Shown here: positions 12,089-23,538 of the stretch, piece after piece | How the letters are laid out: each line of letters starts with the position of its first letter | Numbering within the stretch: position 1 is the first letter of the stretch | Assembly: GCF_019837165.1 (NCBI RefSeq) | Contig: NZ_JAGYHC010000001.1 | Coordinates: forward strand, 3,162,001-3,226,000 | Length of the DNA stretch: 64,000 bases | DNA from: Virgibacillus sp. NKC19-3 | Lineage (GTDB): Bacteria; Bacillota; Bacilli; Bacillales; Amphibacillaceae | Direction of reading: 5' to 3' | Translations under genes and position numbers: made by a program | Notes under the pieces: model-generated | What the model was told of the DNA's origin: nothing | What the model saw: the letters and a program-made list of their open reading frames with translations, nothing else | Databases searched by the model: none

Positions 12089-12736
12089 TTAAACAGTCTG
12101 ATGTGTTGTTTTCTTTTCTAATTTTCCAAGTATAAAATCTGCTAATAATGCTAAAATTGTTGCTGGAATAGCACCTGCATATATTTTTACCTCAGATTGT
12201 AAACTAATGCCAGAAATAATCTCTTTTCCAAGTCCGTCTGCACCGATATAAGGACCAATACAAGCAACTGCAACCGCAATAACCGAAGCTACTCGAAGCC
12301 CTGCCATCACAAATGGAAGAGATAGAGGGAATTGGATTTTTGATAATAACTGAAAAGCAGTCATACCAGATCCCCTCCCAGCTTCCAGAATACTTGGATC
12401 AACCTCTTTAATTCCAACATACGTATTACGCACAATCGGCATTAAGGAATAAAAGAACAACCCTACAACCATTGTTTCGAATCCCAAGCCGAGATACAGC
12501 ATTAGAATTGCCAACATTGCGATACTCGGAATCAGCTGTAGAATATTGGTCAAGGAAATAATGACAGGTGCCAACCTTTCATATCTCGCTGCTAGAATGC
12601 CTAAAAGAATCCCAACGAGTAACGCCAGCGCCAATCCATAGACAACCATAATAATATGATCCATTGTCATACCTAGCAGTTCACCACTGTTTTCCATCAT
12701 GTACTGACCTAATTCTATGAAAAAATTCAAATTCAA
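12089..12736 (-). CDS. OpuC-type ABC transporter permease (second permease)
   Basis: Inner-membrane permease of a quaternary-amine uptake ABC transporter. The 215-aa protein has five or six hydrophobic segments, a BPD_transp_1 domain and the conserved EAA-like loop EAGRGSGMTAFQLLSKIQFPLSLPFVMAG, with IGADGLGKEIISGI close to the C-terminus. Size and order match OpuCD/OpuBD. It starts with TTG at 12736, overlapping a GGGTGTGA ribosome binding site region, and lies 7 bp after the binding-protein gene. Confidence 0.9.
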   Translation of the reverse strand: MNLNFFIELGQYMMENSGELLGMTMDHIIMVVYGLALALLVGILLGILAARYERLAPVIISLTNILQLIPSIAMLAILMLYLGLGFETMVVGLFFYSLMPIVRNTYVGIKEVDPSILEAGRGSGMTAFQLLSKIQFPLSLPFVMAGLRVASVIAVAVACIGPYIGADGLGKEIISGISLQSEVKIYAGAIPATILALLADFILGKLEKKTTHQTV

Positions 12737-12743
12737 TCACACC

Positions 12744-13655
12744 CTACTCTAGCAAGCCTTTTTCCTGTAAAAATTCTTTCGCTACTTCCTTTGTGCCTCG
12801 GTCTTTAATATCCACCTCGTGCATTAATTCCATCATTTCTTCTGTACTGACCATACCTACAGTTGAATCCAATACTTCGGACACTTCCGGATACGCATCA
12901 ATCACATCATTGCGTGCAACAATTGACGCATCATATGGCGGAAAAAATTGCATATCATCTTCTAATAGTTGCAAATCATACTCCAAAATTTGCGGGTCAA
13001 CCGTATATGCCGTAACAGCATCCAATTCCCCACTATTAATACCTTCATACATCAGGGCAACATCCATTCCATTTGCTTCAGAGAATGAATAACCGTAAGT
13101 TTCCTGATACGCATCATAACCGTCATTTGCCCTTTCGATCCAAGAGTTATCTGTACCTAGAATTAAATTGCCCGCATACGGCTCTAAATCGGACATCATT
13201 TCAATATTTTTTTCTTTTGCTAAATTATTCGAAATCGCAATACTATACTGATTTCTGAAGCCAATCGAGTCATACCACTTTATGTCATACGTTTCACCAA
13301 ATAGTTCTTGTGCCTGTTCTATCGTTTTCTCCCCATCTGTTGAATATTCCACTTGTTCTTCATCAAAGTGATTATTATAAACCTCTCCAGAATATAGCGT
13401 TGCAAAGTCAAGCTCTTCCTGGTCAATGGCAGACATTACTTGCGGGCTTGCCGGAAGATCTTCTGTCATTTCCACTTCATGGATCGTCTGATCCTCCATC
13501 ATCATAGTGACAATTTGTCCCATTATTTTCGCGTCTGTATTTTTTTGCGCACCATAATTAAAAATTTCTCCACCTTCTTCTGAGGTTTGGTTTCCGCATG
13601 CTGCTAAAAGCAGTACCAAACATGCAAAAACAATACCAACCACCATCTTTTTCAT
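12744..13655 (-). CDS. OpuC-type substrate-binding lipoprotein
   Basis: Extracytoplasmic, membrane-anchored binding protein for a quaternary ammonium or related solute. The 303-aa protein has a lipoprotein signal with lipobox LAAC (Cys about 21) followed by GNQTSEEGG, then an OpuAC-type periplasmic-binding fold (IMGQIVTMMMEDQ, SAIDQEELDFATLYSGEVYN, AVTAYTVDPQI). I start at ATG 13655 behind AAGGAGTG; an extension to 13712 would put residues in front of the signal peptide. It replaces OpuCC in the usual CA-CB-CC-CD order. Several family residues of the aromatic cage are not clearly recognisable, so the ligand may not be glycine betaine. Confidence 0.9.
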   Translation of the reverse strand: MKKMVVGIVFACLVLLLAACGNQTSEEGGEIFNYGAQKNTDAKIMGQIVTMMMEDQTIHEVEMTEDLPASPQVMSAIDQEELDFATLYSGEVYNNHFDEEQVEYSTDGEKTIEQAQELFGETYDIKWYDSIGFRNQYSIAISNNLAKEKNIEMMSDLEPYAGNLILGTDNSWIERANDGYDAYQETYGYSFSEANGMDVALMYEGINSGELDAVTAYTVDPQILEYDLQLLEDDMQFFPPYDASIVARNDVIDAYPEVSEVLDSTVGMVSTEEMMELMHEVDIKDRGTKEVAKEFLQEKGLLE

Positions 13656-13677
13656 TGGTAAAACACTCCTTAAAAAT

Positions 13678-14319
13678 TTATACGTTTGAATATCTTTTCT
13701 CAAATTTCCCAAATGCTAAATCAATCAACAAAGCAATCACAATGGCTAAGATAGTACCTGTAAAAATCATGTGTTTATCGTTATACCCAATACCAGCTAA
13801 AATCAGATCCCCTAATCCTCCTGCGCCGATTAGGGCGGCAAGGGTTGTCCAACTAATAATGTAAACCGTTGTCACACGAATTCCTGACATAATATAAGGT
13901 ATAGCCGAGGGCAATTCGATTTTAATCAATCTCCCAAATGTACTGAAGCCCATTCCTTTTGCTGCTTCCACCATACTTTGATCAATGGACTCAATTCCTG
14001 CATATGTATTACGAAGTAATGGAAGTAACGCATACAGAAAAAGGGCAACAACAGCTGGAACAAACCCTATCCCGAAAAATGGGATCATAATCGCTAAAAG
14101 AGCAATAGTGGGAATTGTTTGGAATATATTCGCGATGTTAAAAATCAAGCTTTTCATTTTCTCGTTTTTCATCTTTGTCATCCAAATTGCAAGCGGGATG
14201 GTAAATACAATGGAAAGAAAAATGATTGTAAATGATATAAGCAAATGTTCCCACGTATATGTTACGATAGAATCCGCTTTGTCCTGCCAAAATTCAATGT
14301 AATCTATGACTAATTCCAA
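13678..14319 (-). CDS. OpuC-type ABC transporter permease (first permease)
   Basis: Membrane subunit paired with the other permease gene. The 213-aa protein has a BPD_transp_1 domain, EAAKGMGFSTFGRLIKIELPSAIP as the EAA loop and LIGAGGLGDLILAGI near the end. The TTG start at 14319 overlaps the end of the ATPase gene by 10 bp, pointing to translational coupling. It corresponds to OpuCB/OpuBB. Confidence 0.9.
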   Translation of the reverse strand: MELVIDYIEFWQDKADSIVTYTWEHLLISFTIIFLSIVFTIPLAIWMTKMKNEKMKSLIFNIANIFQTIPTIALLAIMIPFFGIGFVPAVVALFLYALLPLLRNTYAGIESIDQSMVEAAKGMGFSTFGRLIKIELPSAIPYIMSGIRVTTVYIISWTTLAALIGAGGLGDLILAGIGYNDKHMIFTGTILAIVIALLIDLAFGKFEKRYSNV

Positions 14320-15437
14320 CTTTGACCACCACTCTTGTGCTCGTAAAATTGATTTAGTAATTGATACATCTTGCTACGCTGAACGATACCTTCCACGCGC
14401 CCATCATCTGACAAAACTGGATAAATGGTAAAACGGCTTTCATTGAAACGGTGAATCAATTGGCCTGTCTCCATTTTCTGTTTTATAGGTTTAATCGAAT
14501 CATCGATCAGTTCTCCCAATTTCATCTGCATATTGTTCAATGTGTGATACAAACCTAGCATGCCTATAAATTTGCCCTTTTCATCCACTACTGGAATTTC
14601 CGTAAATTCACAATCTACCATTAACTCAACTGCTTTTTTCACTGACTGGCTTAGAGTTACTGTAGGTGCATTTTTCTCCACAAAGTCACTAAGCGATGGC
14701 AACATACTTCCAAGTCTGTCCTCACCAATAAATTCTTTCACAAAATCATTTACCGGATTCGTCAAAATTTCTTTAGGTGTTCCTTTTTGAACTATATGAC
14801 CATCCTGCATCAAAATAATCTGATCCGCAATTTTTATCGCCTCATCCATATCATGCGTTACAAAAATAATGGTTTTATTGATTTCTTTTTGTAGTCGAAC
14901 AAGTTCATCCTGTAATTGCTCCCTGCTAATCGGGTCGAGGGCACTAAATGGCTCGTCCATTAAAATAGTAGATGGTTCTGCCGCAAGAGCCCGAATCACA
15001 CCAACCCGTTGTTGTTGACCACCACTTAGTTCAGATGGATAACGATGTCGATATTCATTTGGGGGGAGATCCACCATCTCAAGTAATTCATCCACCCGCT
15101 TTTTTATCCGTTCGTTATCCCATTTTAATAACTTGGGTACGGTAGCAATGTTTTTCGAGATACTCATATGCGGAAATAATCCAATATTTTGAATGACATA
15201 TCCCATTTGTCTCCGTAATTCAATGGGATCAGTATCTTTTAAATTTTTTCCATTAATCATTATTTCTCCATCGGTATACGCTGTCAATCGATTCAATAAT
15301 TTCATTGTTGTTGTTTTTCCACAGCCACTCGGACCGATCAAAACATTAATTTGTCCTTCCTCAAACGTCAAATCAATATTTTTCAACGCTTGAAATCCAT
15401 CATCGTAAACCTTGCTAACTTTTTTCAAGCTTATCAA
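14310..15437 (-). CDS. OpuC-type ABC transporter ATP-binding protein with CBS domains
   Basis: ATPase that powers uptake. The 375-aa protein has Walker A GPSGCGKTTTMKLL (about residue 36), the signature LSGGQQQRVGVIRALA, Walker B ILMDEPFSALD and switch His in IIFVTHDMDE. Two CBS motifs follow in the C-terminal third (about residues 255-365), as in OpuCA, where they respond to ionic or nucleotide signals. The start is TTG 15437 behind AAGGGGGAAC. It is the first gene of the operon; a TGAAC-N2-GTTCA palindrome lies about 85 bp upstream. Confidence 0.92.
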   Translation of the reverse strand: MISLKKVSKVYDDGFQALKNIDLTFEEGQINVLIGPSGCGKTTTMKLLNRLTAYTDGEIMINGKNLKDTDPIELRRQMGYVIQNIGLFPHMSISKNIATVPKLLKWDNERIKKRVDELLEMVDLPPNEYRHRYPSELSGGQQQRVGVIRALAAEPSTILMDEPFSALDPISREQLQDELVRLQKEINKTIIFVTHDMDEAIKIADQIILMQDGHIVQKGTPKEILTNPVNDFVKEFIGEDRLGSMLPSLSDFVEKNAPTVTLSQSVKKAVELMVDCEFTEIPVVDEKGKFIGMLGLYHTLNNMQMKLGELIDDSIKPIKQKMETGQLIHRFNESRFTIYPVLSDDGRVEGIVQRSKMYQLLNQFYEHKSGGQSWN

Positions 15438-15519
15438 ATTAGTTCCCCCTTCAGCTGAAGAATGAAAATACCCTCAATTATAGCTTAGTACACAAACAAA
15501 TAGAAAACATTTTCATAAT

Positions 15520-15533
15520 ATGAACGTGTTCAT
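15520..15533. promoter_or_regulatory. TetR-type operator upstream of the opu-like operon
   Basis: Perfect palindrome ATGAACGTGTTCAT. The same TGAAC-N2-GTTCA core appears twice upstream of the neighbouring tetR-family gene (16359-16370 and 16376-16387), so this is the likely target of that regulator. Confidence 0.7.
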
Positions 15534-15590
15534 AAATATTTCAAAATAATTACTACTGTACAATGGTAGTAGCTAAAATCCGTCCTTTAT

Positions 15591-16295
15591 CTACATATCA
15601 ATGTCATTGTAAACCAGCTTAACTTCGCTGCGCTTTGATGGAATGACTACACTCATTACGCTGTTAAAAACATAAAAAAGTGTTTTTTGAATCACCTCTT
15701 CTTTTGAATACTTTCTTCGCTGGTTTATAACCGAATTCATCATTCCTTTCCAAATAAGCAATGTCACATCGGAAATAAAATCCACATTTTTTTGTTCGAT
15801 AAAGTCTTCATCAACTGCACTTTGGATATATAAAGCGCTTCGTTTCGAGAAACTCTGCTCCATGATAATCTCTCTAATTCCATCCGGAAGTCCAATTAAA
15901 TCATTTTGGTAGACCTGGTAATAATGTTCTAACAATTCTTCTGGAAATCCCAGATTATCCATAAAAATTACAGAATAAATTTTTGGATTTTCAAAGGAAT
16001 GTTTGCAAAAGCATTCCCAACTATACAGCCAGCTTTCTACCGTATTGTTCCCCTTTTCAAGGTAGTATGGCAATTCGTCCAAATAATCGGCAGTATACCT
16101 CATGGCAGTAAAGAACTTCAAGTGCGATAAGTCTTTAAAATAGTTATACACCGTTGAGCTAGTGAAACCTGCTTTATCAGCTATTTTACGAACTGCAAAA
16201 TGATCAATACCATCCTCCTCAATAACTTCCGTTGCAGCATCAATAAAATAACGCCACATACGTGCCTGTTGGATTTCTTTATTATTTCGTCTCAT
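15591..16295 (-). CDS. TetR/AcrR-family transcriptional regulator
   Basis: Probable repressor of the downstream transporter-hydrolase operon and of itself. The 234-aa protein has an N-terminal helix-turn-helix (about residues 12-60: FAVRKIADKAGFTSSTVYNYFKDLSHL) and a helical ligand-binding C-terminal domain without recognised motifs. The start is ATG 16295 behind GAGGATG. The same palindrome occurs before both this gene and the opuCA-like gene. Since the target operon imports and probably hydrolyses a compound, the ligand may be that compound or its product. Confidence 0.88.
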   Translation of the reverse strand: MRRNNKEIQQARMWRYFIDAATEVIEEDGIDHFAVRKIADKAGFTSSTVYNYFKDLSHLKFFTAMRYTADYLDELPYYLEKGNNTVESWLYSWECFCKHSFENPKIYSVIFMDNLGFPEELLEHYYQVYQNDLIGLPDGIREIIMEQSFSKRSALYIQSAVDEDFIEQKNVDFISDVTLLIWKGMMNSVINQRRKYSKEEVIQKTLFYVFNSVMSVVIPSKRSEVKLVYNDIDM

Positions 16296-16358
16296 TCGTT
16301 CACATCCTCACGCTTTATACACAAATCAAAAAGGGTATTTTTCACGAACACGTCTTCT

Positions 16359-16387
16359 TGAACAAGTTCATTTCGTGAACATGTTCA
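16359..16387. promoter_or_regulatory. Two tandem TetR-type operators before the tetR gene
   Basis: TGAACAAGTTCA (16359-16370) and TGAACATGTTCA (16376-16387) lie 17 bp centre to centre, 65-90 bp upstream of the regulator start. They share the TGAAC-N2-GTTCA core with the site before the opu-like operon, which fits autoregulation. Confidence 0.7.
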
Positions 16388-16580
16388 TATTAACACAAAG
16401 AAAAAATCATGTTAAATCTGATTTGCAGTAGTTTTATAGAGTAAAATAGAGATATAGTAAAAAAATATAGCATTTAACAAAAAAGAAGAGCAATTATCGA
16501 AAAATAAACCTATTTATTAAATACAACATGGATTTTATAAAATGGAAGTCTATGTTATGAATATAATTAAAGCCATAAAC

Positions 16581-16623
16581 AAAAAAATCCCCATTAGAAG
16601 TTTCTTGCATCTTCTAATGGGGA
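16581..16623 (-). terminator. Intrinsic terminator of the bgl operon
   Basis: Perfect 13-bp stem (TCCCCATTAGAAG at 16588-16600, complement at 16611-16623), 10-nt loop, then TTTTTTT on the minus strand. It is the first terminator downstream of the zinc alcohol dehydrogenase gene and probably closes the whole bgl transcript. The 150 bp between that gene and this hairpin shows no convincing gene. Confidence 0.85.
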
Positions 16624-16772
16624 AGGAGCAAACTTAAAGTCATATGTTAAAAAGGTATTATATCTTTTCCAATATATTTGGTTTTCCCCTTGCATCGGTT
16701 TTTGCTTTTTTAATTGCATAGCCGATATTAAGAATACACCTACTAACCGGAATTCCAACCTCTTGTAACTAG

Positions 16773-17792
16773 TTAATCAAATATAATAACCGCTTTTCTC
16801 ACTTTATCTGGATTCTTATGCACAAATTCAAATGCTTCCCTAACTTGATCCACATGAAATTTATGTGTTACTAGACCATGATGGGTTAATTTCTTCTTAT
16901 TCATTAGATCTACTACTACAGCAAATTGATTGGTTTGTAGCCTTGAACCCACAATCGTTAATTCTTTTTTCGTAATTGCCTTTAAAGAAATAGAGGATGG
17001 CGTTGCACTAAACCCTAATGTAACAACATACCCAGCTGCAGATGCTACCTCCACACTTAATTCAAAGGTCTGTGGCGTGCCTACTGCATCAATTACGACG
17101 TTCGCACCTTCATCATTTGTGATGTCATTCATTTTTGCAATGCTATCTTCTTCAGAGGGATTTATTACATCATCCGCACCATTCACTTTGGCAAATTCCA
17201 AGCGCTCATTCGTGATATCCGAAATAATGACCGTTGCGCCGCGTAGCTTAGCCACTTTTAAAACGGCGATTCCAATTGGACCAGCCCCTTGTATAAAAAC
17301 CACTTGGCCTTTCTGAACATTCCCTCTCCAAGTTGCCTGTGCTCCAATCGTATATGGTTCAGCCATAACTGCTTCATCCCACTCTATTTCGGTATTCACC
17401 TTATGGACTTTGCTTTCGGGAAGCACAACAAATTCCCTCATTCCGCCATCCTCATGAACACCAAATACCGTTACTTCCTTACATACATTTGGTCTACCAG
17501 ATCTACAAGCATAACACACACCACAGTAATGAATAGGTTCGATAACAACGTGATCGCCAACCGATATTCCGCTTACGCTTGAGCCAACATCAACAATTTC
17601 CCCGGTTACTTCATGTCCAATTATTCTAGGGTAAGTCGCAAGTGGATTTGTTCCATTATAAATATGCATATCTGAACCACAAATACCAACACGCTTAATT
17701 TTCACTTTCACTTGATCCCCTTGATCTATCATGGGCTCATTCATATTTAATAACTCAATAACATGCGCCTTTGGAATCCTAACTGCTTTCAT
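16773..17792 (-). CDS. Zinc-dependent alcohol/polyol dehydrogenase (MDR family)
   Basis: NAD(P)-linked oxidoreductase of the sorbitol/threonine dehydrogenase group. The 339-aa protein has the catalytic zinc Cys in [12 protein letters not shown] and the GHE motif ([14 protein letters not shown]), the four structural-zinc cysteines in [15 protein letters not shown], and the Rossmann motif [14 protein letters not shown] start at ATG 17792 behind AGAGGTG. It is the last gene of the bgl operon, 74 bp after a YiaK-like reductase, which suggests a role in oxidised sugar-acid or polyol metabolism such as L-gulonate 5-dehydrogenation. That role is inference from context only. Confidence 0.85.
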   Translation of the reverse strand: MKAVRIPKAHVIELLNMNEPMIDQGDQVKVKIKRVGICGSDMHIYNGTNPLATYPRIIGHEVTGEIVDVGSSVSGISVGDHVVIEPIHYCGVCYACRSGRPNVCKEVTVFGVHEDGGMREFVVLPESKVHKVNTEIEWDEAVMAEPYTIGAQATWRGNVQKGQVVFIQGAGPIGIAVLKVAKLRGATVIISDITNERLEFAKVNGADDVINPSEEDSIAKMNDITNDEGANVVIDAVGTPQTFELSVEVASAAGYVVTLGFSATPSSISLKAITKKELTIVGSRLQTNQFAVVVDLMNKKKLTHHGLVTHKFHVDQVREAFEFVHKNPDKVRKAVIIFD

Positions 17793-17866
17793 TTGAAACA
17801 CCTCTAAAGAAATAATTTACAGGGAACACAGGATAACCCTATTTAACCATGTGCTCCCCTACAGGC

Positions 17867-18868
17867 TTACATTGATTTGATTTTCTTCCATACATCTGAT
17901 TCAACAGGTATTCCTAACGTTGTATTTTCTTTTCTCGTAATCTTGGTTCTCTCTCCTGGATAATAGACCTCACTGTCATCTGAAACAGGAATCGAATTTT
18001 TTATGTCTTGGATCGTTTCGTTCATTCTTTTTTCCCATTCCTGACTATTTCCTAGTTTCGTTGGATCAATCGCGATAAATACTTGAGACAAAGCGAATTC
18101 ATCTTCTCCTAATTTCCCAACGTCATGCGTCGTATTTCCATCTGATAACATAGAAGCAATTATATCAAGTACGATCGATAATCCCGATCCTTTCCAATAA
18201 CCAACCGGCAAGACCCTCCATGTATCTTCTATTGCTTTGGGATCCTTCGTAAGATTTCCTTGAATATCAAAGCCTCCCGGAACAGGTAGATCTCTACCTT
18301 CCATTTTAAATTTTTCTATTTTACCATAGGAAAATTGAGACATAGCCATATCAACTACAACTGGACCATCTTTTCTTGGGAGGGATAGAATAATTGGGTT
18401 ATTCCCAATCCTCCTATCTTTCGCATTCCAAGCTGGCATATTGGGCTGTGTATTCGTCCAACAGACTCCGATAAATCCGTTTTCTGCCGCCTGCCAACCA
18501 TATTCCCCACCTCTCATCCAGTGATTTGTATTCTTCAAAGCAACACAGCCTATGCCATATTCCTGAGCCAGTTCCATTGACCGATTCATACATTGTTTTG
18601 CTGTTAAATTTCCTAGTGCTAAATTGCCGTCCCATCTTTCCAATGCGCCAAATGCACTGATTTTTTCTGGAACAGCATTCGGCTTTATATACCCTTTTTC
18701 AATATAGTCAATAACTCTAGGAAATCGATTGACACCATGGGAATAAATCCCGTCAAGACTATTATTCGTAAAGGATATGGCTGCTTCCCCTGCATCCTTC
18801 TCCGAAAATCCTTTTTCCATGAGCACGCTTTTGAATTCATTTTTCATTTCCTCATATGGTATCCTCAC
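17867..18868 (-). CDS. 2,3-diketo-L-gulonate reductase-like (YiaK, Ldh2/MDH2 family)
   Basis: NADH-dependent reductase of the malate/L-lactate dehydrogenase superfamily. The protein follows Escherichia coli YiaK (DlgD) closely along its length: YSHGVNRFPR, GNLTAKQCMNRSMELA, the catalytic-His segment KNTNHWMRGGEYGWQAAE, ICWTN-like GVCWTNT, MSQFSYGK and LPVGYWKGSGLSIVLD. I start at GTG 18868 behind AAAGGAG, giving 333 aa against 332 for YiaK; the longer frame to 18904 is less likely. In enteric bacteria YiaK belongs to ascorbate/diketogulonate use. Its place after a beta-glucoside PTS is unusual and no YiaL-S partners are here, so its substrate may differ. Confidence 0.85.
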   Translation of the reverse strand: MRIPYEEMKNEFKSVLMEKGFSEKDAGEAAISFTNNSLDGIYSHGVNRFPRVIDYIEKGYIKPNAVPEKISAFGALERWDGNLALGNLTAKQCMNRSMELAQEYGIGCVALKNTNHWMRGGEYGWQAAENGFIGVCWTNTQPNMPAWNAKDRRIGNNPIILSLPRKDGPVVVDMAMSQFSYGKIEKFKMEGRDLPVPGGFDIQGNLTKDPKAIEDTWRVLPVGYWKGSGLSIVLDIIASMLSDGNTTHDVGKLGEDEFALSQVFIAIDPTKLGNSQEWEKRMNETIQDIKNSIPVSDDSEVYYPGERTKITRKENTTLGIPVESDVWKKIKSM

Positions 18869-18949
18869 ATGAATAACTCCTTTATAGGGCAATATATACT
18901 CCAACTGGTTGCATGTAATAGCCGAAGTATTATTTATTTCCCAGAATAT

Positions 18950-20814
18950 CTATAACGAACTTGATGCAATGAGATCATGGTCTTTAATCATAAATTCTTT
19001 CTCATTTACACTCATTTGAGCTGAAGCATTCGTAACAATAATCGGACTGATAATATTATATTCTTTTTGAATGGCTTCTAAATTAAACGTGATTAGTTGT
19101 TGACCAGATTTCACGCTATCCCCTTGTTGGACAAGCATATTGAAATATTTACCTTCTAGTTCAACCGTATCAATACCAATATGAATGAGAACCTCAATCC
19201 CACTTTCAGACCTTAATCCAATTGCATGTGAGGTGCCTGCTGTGACAATGACAGTTCCGTCAAATGGGGCTACAACAGCACCTTCACTTGGAATGATGGC
19301 AAATCCATCACCCATAGACCCACTTGAAAATGTCGTATCAGGAACATCTGTTAAATCTACGAGTTTACCATTCATTGGTGCGTGGATGCCTGTTTCGATA
19401 CTTTTTGAACCAATGTTTCCATCCGTGGCAGCTGCTTCATTTACAGCTTTTTTCTGTTCATGTTTTACACCAACTTTTGGTTGTAATGTCATGACCAGGA
19501 TAAACGTAGATCCTACTGTAATTATGATTCCAATAATGACATGAATGAATTTTGGCGCTAATGCGTATACAGCAAGACTAATGATGTTAGAAGGGGCAAA
19601 ACTTAAAAGATGGTATCCCATGAATGAAACATAGCCTGCCCCTAAGGCTCCACCAATAATTACAGATAATAGAACACGTTTGTATCGAATGATCACACCA
19701 TATAAAGCCGGTTCTGTAATTCCGAGGATTGCTGATATACCTGATGAATAAATGACCGATTTTTCTTTTTTGGACGTTGATTTTAATGCCAACGTTAACA
19801 CACCTGTTGCCTGTGCAAACGTTGATATTATCATCGTAGGCATTAAAACATCATATCCCAATGATGCAAAGTTTTGGAATACTATCGGTGTCAACGCTTG
19901 ATGCATACCAGTAATAACCATTAATGGACGAAGCCCACCTAGAATGGCACCTGCAACTGCACCTGAAAACTCAAATAGTTCCATTGAAACAGTTGATAAG
20001 GCTACACCAAAGTAATGGCCTAAAGGACCCAAAGCTATTAACTCAATAGGAATCATAACTAATAATACTACCGTTGGAACAAATATGACTTTTAACATAT
20101 CAGGCATGTGTTTATCGACAAATCGATAAACGTAACTCATTAACCATACGGATAAAATGATCGGAATAACCGAAGTTGTATATGAAATTACTGGAATTGG
20201 TAAACCGAGAAAGCTATAACTGTCAATTTCACCCACCATATCAACAATGGATGGATAGAGTAATGCACCGGCTAACACAGCTGACAATATTTCACTCGTT
20301 TTAAATAATTTCGCTGCTGAAATCGCTAGCAAAAATGGTAAAAAATAAAACGTTGTATCAGCCATTAGGTTTAATATCGTATATAAATCGCTTTCTTCTG
20401 ATAGCCAATGAAATGTTGTTAATAATCCGAGCAATGCTTTCATCATACCTGCAGCAGCGATCGCAGGTATGATAGGAACGAATATATTGGATAAAATTTC
20501 CAAAATACGACTAAAAAAGCCTTTTTTCTCACCTTCTGATTGGGCATCTGAATCGTCTTTTGATCCACCTATCCCTGTGATTTGAACCATTTCATCATAC
20601 CAATTGGCAACAGCCGGGCCAATAACTACTTGTAATTGTCCGTTTTGCACTTGCGTATTTAGTACTGCTTCCATATCCGACAGTGCATCGATGTCTATTT
20701 TATTATTATCAAATAGGTCGATCCTCAACCTTGTCATACAATGGGAAATTCGTTTGATATTTTCTTTGCCACCAATATTTTTATAATCAATTTTATTTCT
20801 TTATGATGACTCAT
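18950..20814 (-). CDS. bglP: PTS EIIBCA beta-glucoside transporter, frameshifted near N-terminus
   Basis: Beta-glucoside permease with EIIB, EIIC and EIIA domains in one chain; EIIA His is in VLIHIGIDTVELEG near the C-terminus. The expected start is ATG 20814 behind AAAAGGGGGG, overlapping the licT end. That frame reads MSHHKEIKLIIK and then runs out of frame. The rest of the EIIB start (NIGGKENIKRISHC, then MTRLRIDLF) is in another frame that has no start codon. One extra base in the five-T run at 20778-20782 would restore a normal BglP N-terminus. The first internal ATG in the long frame (20737) lies directly after the phosphorylatable Cys, so the open frame as it stands (18950-20737) lacks it. 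Either a real inactivating mutation or a sequencing error. Confidence 0.85.
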
Positions 20815-21661
20815 AATTTGCCCCCCTTTTGCCAAGTAAACTTGCAAGATGCATTGTCATATATAATTTTTCGGAAGAAGATATATGAATGTTGTAATCT
20901 ATCAAAATGGTTGCTGCTATCTTTTCTGCTATCACGTATTCGTTTTCATATTTCTGTTTAAGCAATACACTTATCTCATCATCAAAACGCTCAGAATATG
21001 TTGCGCTTTCAAGAGCGCGAATAGCAAGAAACTGTATATGTCTGATGAACCGGGTATATGCAAGAGATTCCTCATCCAATTCCACTTCAGATTCCGCTTT
21101 GACAATATTTAAAATGGCCTTCATGATTTCCGTAACCTTAATAACAGTGTAAGGTTCTTTACTGTCACCGATAGCAGCAACGAAATGCATTGCGATAAAA
21201 CCGGCTTCATCTTCCGGTAGTGATACAAAATGATTTTTCTTCACAATATCTAAAGCATATTTGCCAACTTCATATTCTTCCGGGTAAAACTTTTTGATAT
21301 CCCAATTTAGCGGATTCGGTGTTGTAAATCCATCACGTGCTTTATTGATAGCATGATTTAAGTGATCCGTTAACGTTATAATTATATTTTGATTGATTTG
21401 GTCACCCAAAATTTCTCTTCCGTAGTTAACGATTAAATTACAAGACTCGATTAAATGTGTTGGAACAGTTAATAGTAAGTTCTCAACAGTCGGAAATAGC
21501 TGTTTGTTCGTCAAAATAAATACTTTGTCGACATCCGTTTGCTTCACAAAATCACCTTTGTGCTTTCTGAAACCAATTCCATTGCCAATTACAATTACGT
21601 GATTCCCTGATTCCTTTTTGACTTCAACTACATTATTGTTAAGTATCCGTACTATTTCCAT
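20801..21661 (-). CDS. licT: BglG/LicT-family transcription antiterminator
   Basis: RNA-binding antiterminator controlling the bgl operon. It has an N-terminal CAT RNA-binding domain (about residues 1-56: MEIVRILNNNVVEV... GNGIGFRKHKGD) and two PTS regulation domains. PRD1 has TLTDHLNHAINKARDG and PEDEAGFIAMHFVAA; PRD2 has YTRFIRHIQFLAIRAL and KLYMTMHLASL. The His residues of these segments are the known phosphorylation sites. The start is ATG 21661; an ATG 12 bases upstream is possible. It sits between bglA and bglP and its target is the RAT at 23163-23192. Confidence 0.92.
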   Translation of the reverse strand: MEIVRILNNNVVEVKKESGNHVIVIGNGIGFRKHKGDFVKQTDVDKVFILTNKQLFPTVENLLLTVPTHLIESCNLIVNYGREILGDQINQNIIITLTDHLNHAINKARDGFTTPNPLNWDIKKFYPEEYEVGKYALDIVKKNHFVSLPEDEAGFIAMHFVAAIGDSKEPYTVIKVTEIMKAILNIVKAESEVELDEESLAYTRFIRHIQFLAIRALESATYSERFDDEISVLLKQKYENEYVIAEKIAATILIDYNIHISSSEKLYMTMHLASLLGKRGANYESS

Positions 21662-21683
21662 GCCATTCACCATTCTTTATTTT

Positions 21684-23232
<1,549 letters not shown>

Positions 23233-23538
23233 GTCAAGCTATTTTTGGAATTTAGAAATGACCTACAACTCTATGATCCAACCCTGATTCTCCAATCATC
23301 ATTACAACATCATAAACTGTCATTGCTATAAGTAAAGTCTTATACCTCTATATTAAATTCCAACCCCCAAAGAAAAAAGAATGAGGGAGGGAATTGTAAC
23401 GAAACATAAGCATCAAATAGTTCCCTCCAATTAGAATAGATCAGAACGATTTGATGCTTACACTTATGAGCATATGGTTAACTAGGAAGACGTAACCCCG
23501 CCTTCATATCACCAACAAACGATTCTCGCGCTTATGTT
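23233..23538. repeat. Spacer with 12-bp inverted repeat downstream of the Rieske operon
   Basis: TAAGCATCAAAT at 23407-23418 is matched by its complement at 23449-23460 with a 30-nt loop. It lies after the stop of the ferredoxin reductase gene and may end that operon, though only a weak T-rich stretch follows. The rest of the spacer shows nothing I can name. Confidence 0.5.

Noticed and set aside
16669-16755. Minus-strand stretch reading GIPVSRCILNIGYAIKKAK after the zinc dehydrogenase gene
   Set aside because: About 35 codons without a start or a family I can name; such a length is expected by chance in AT-rich DNA.
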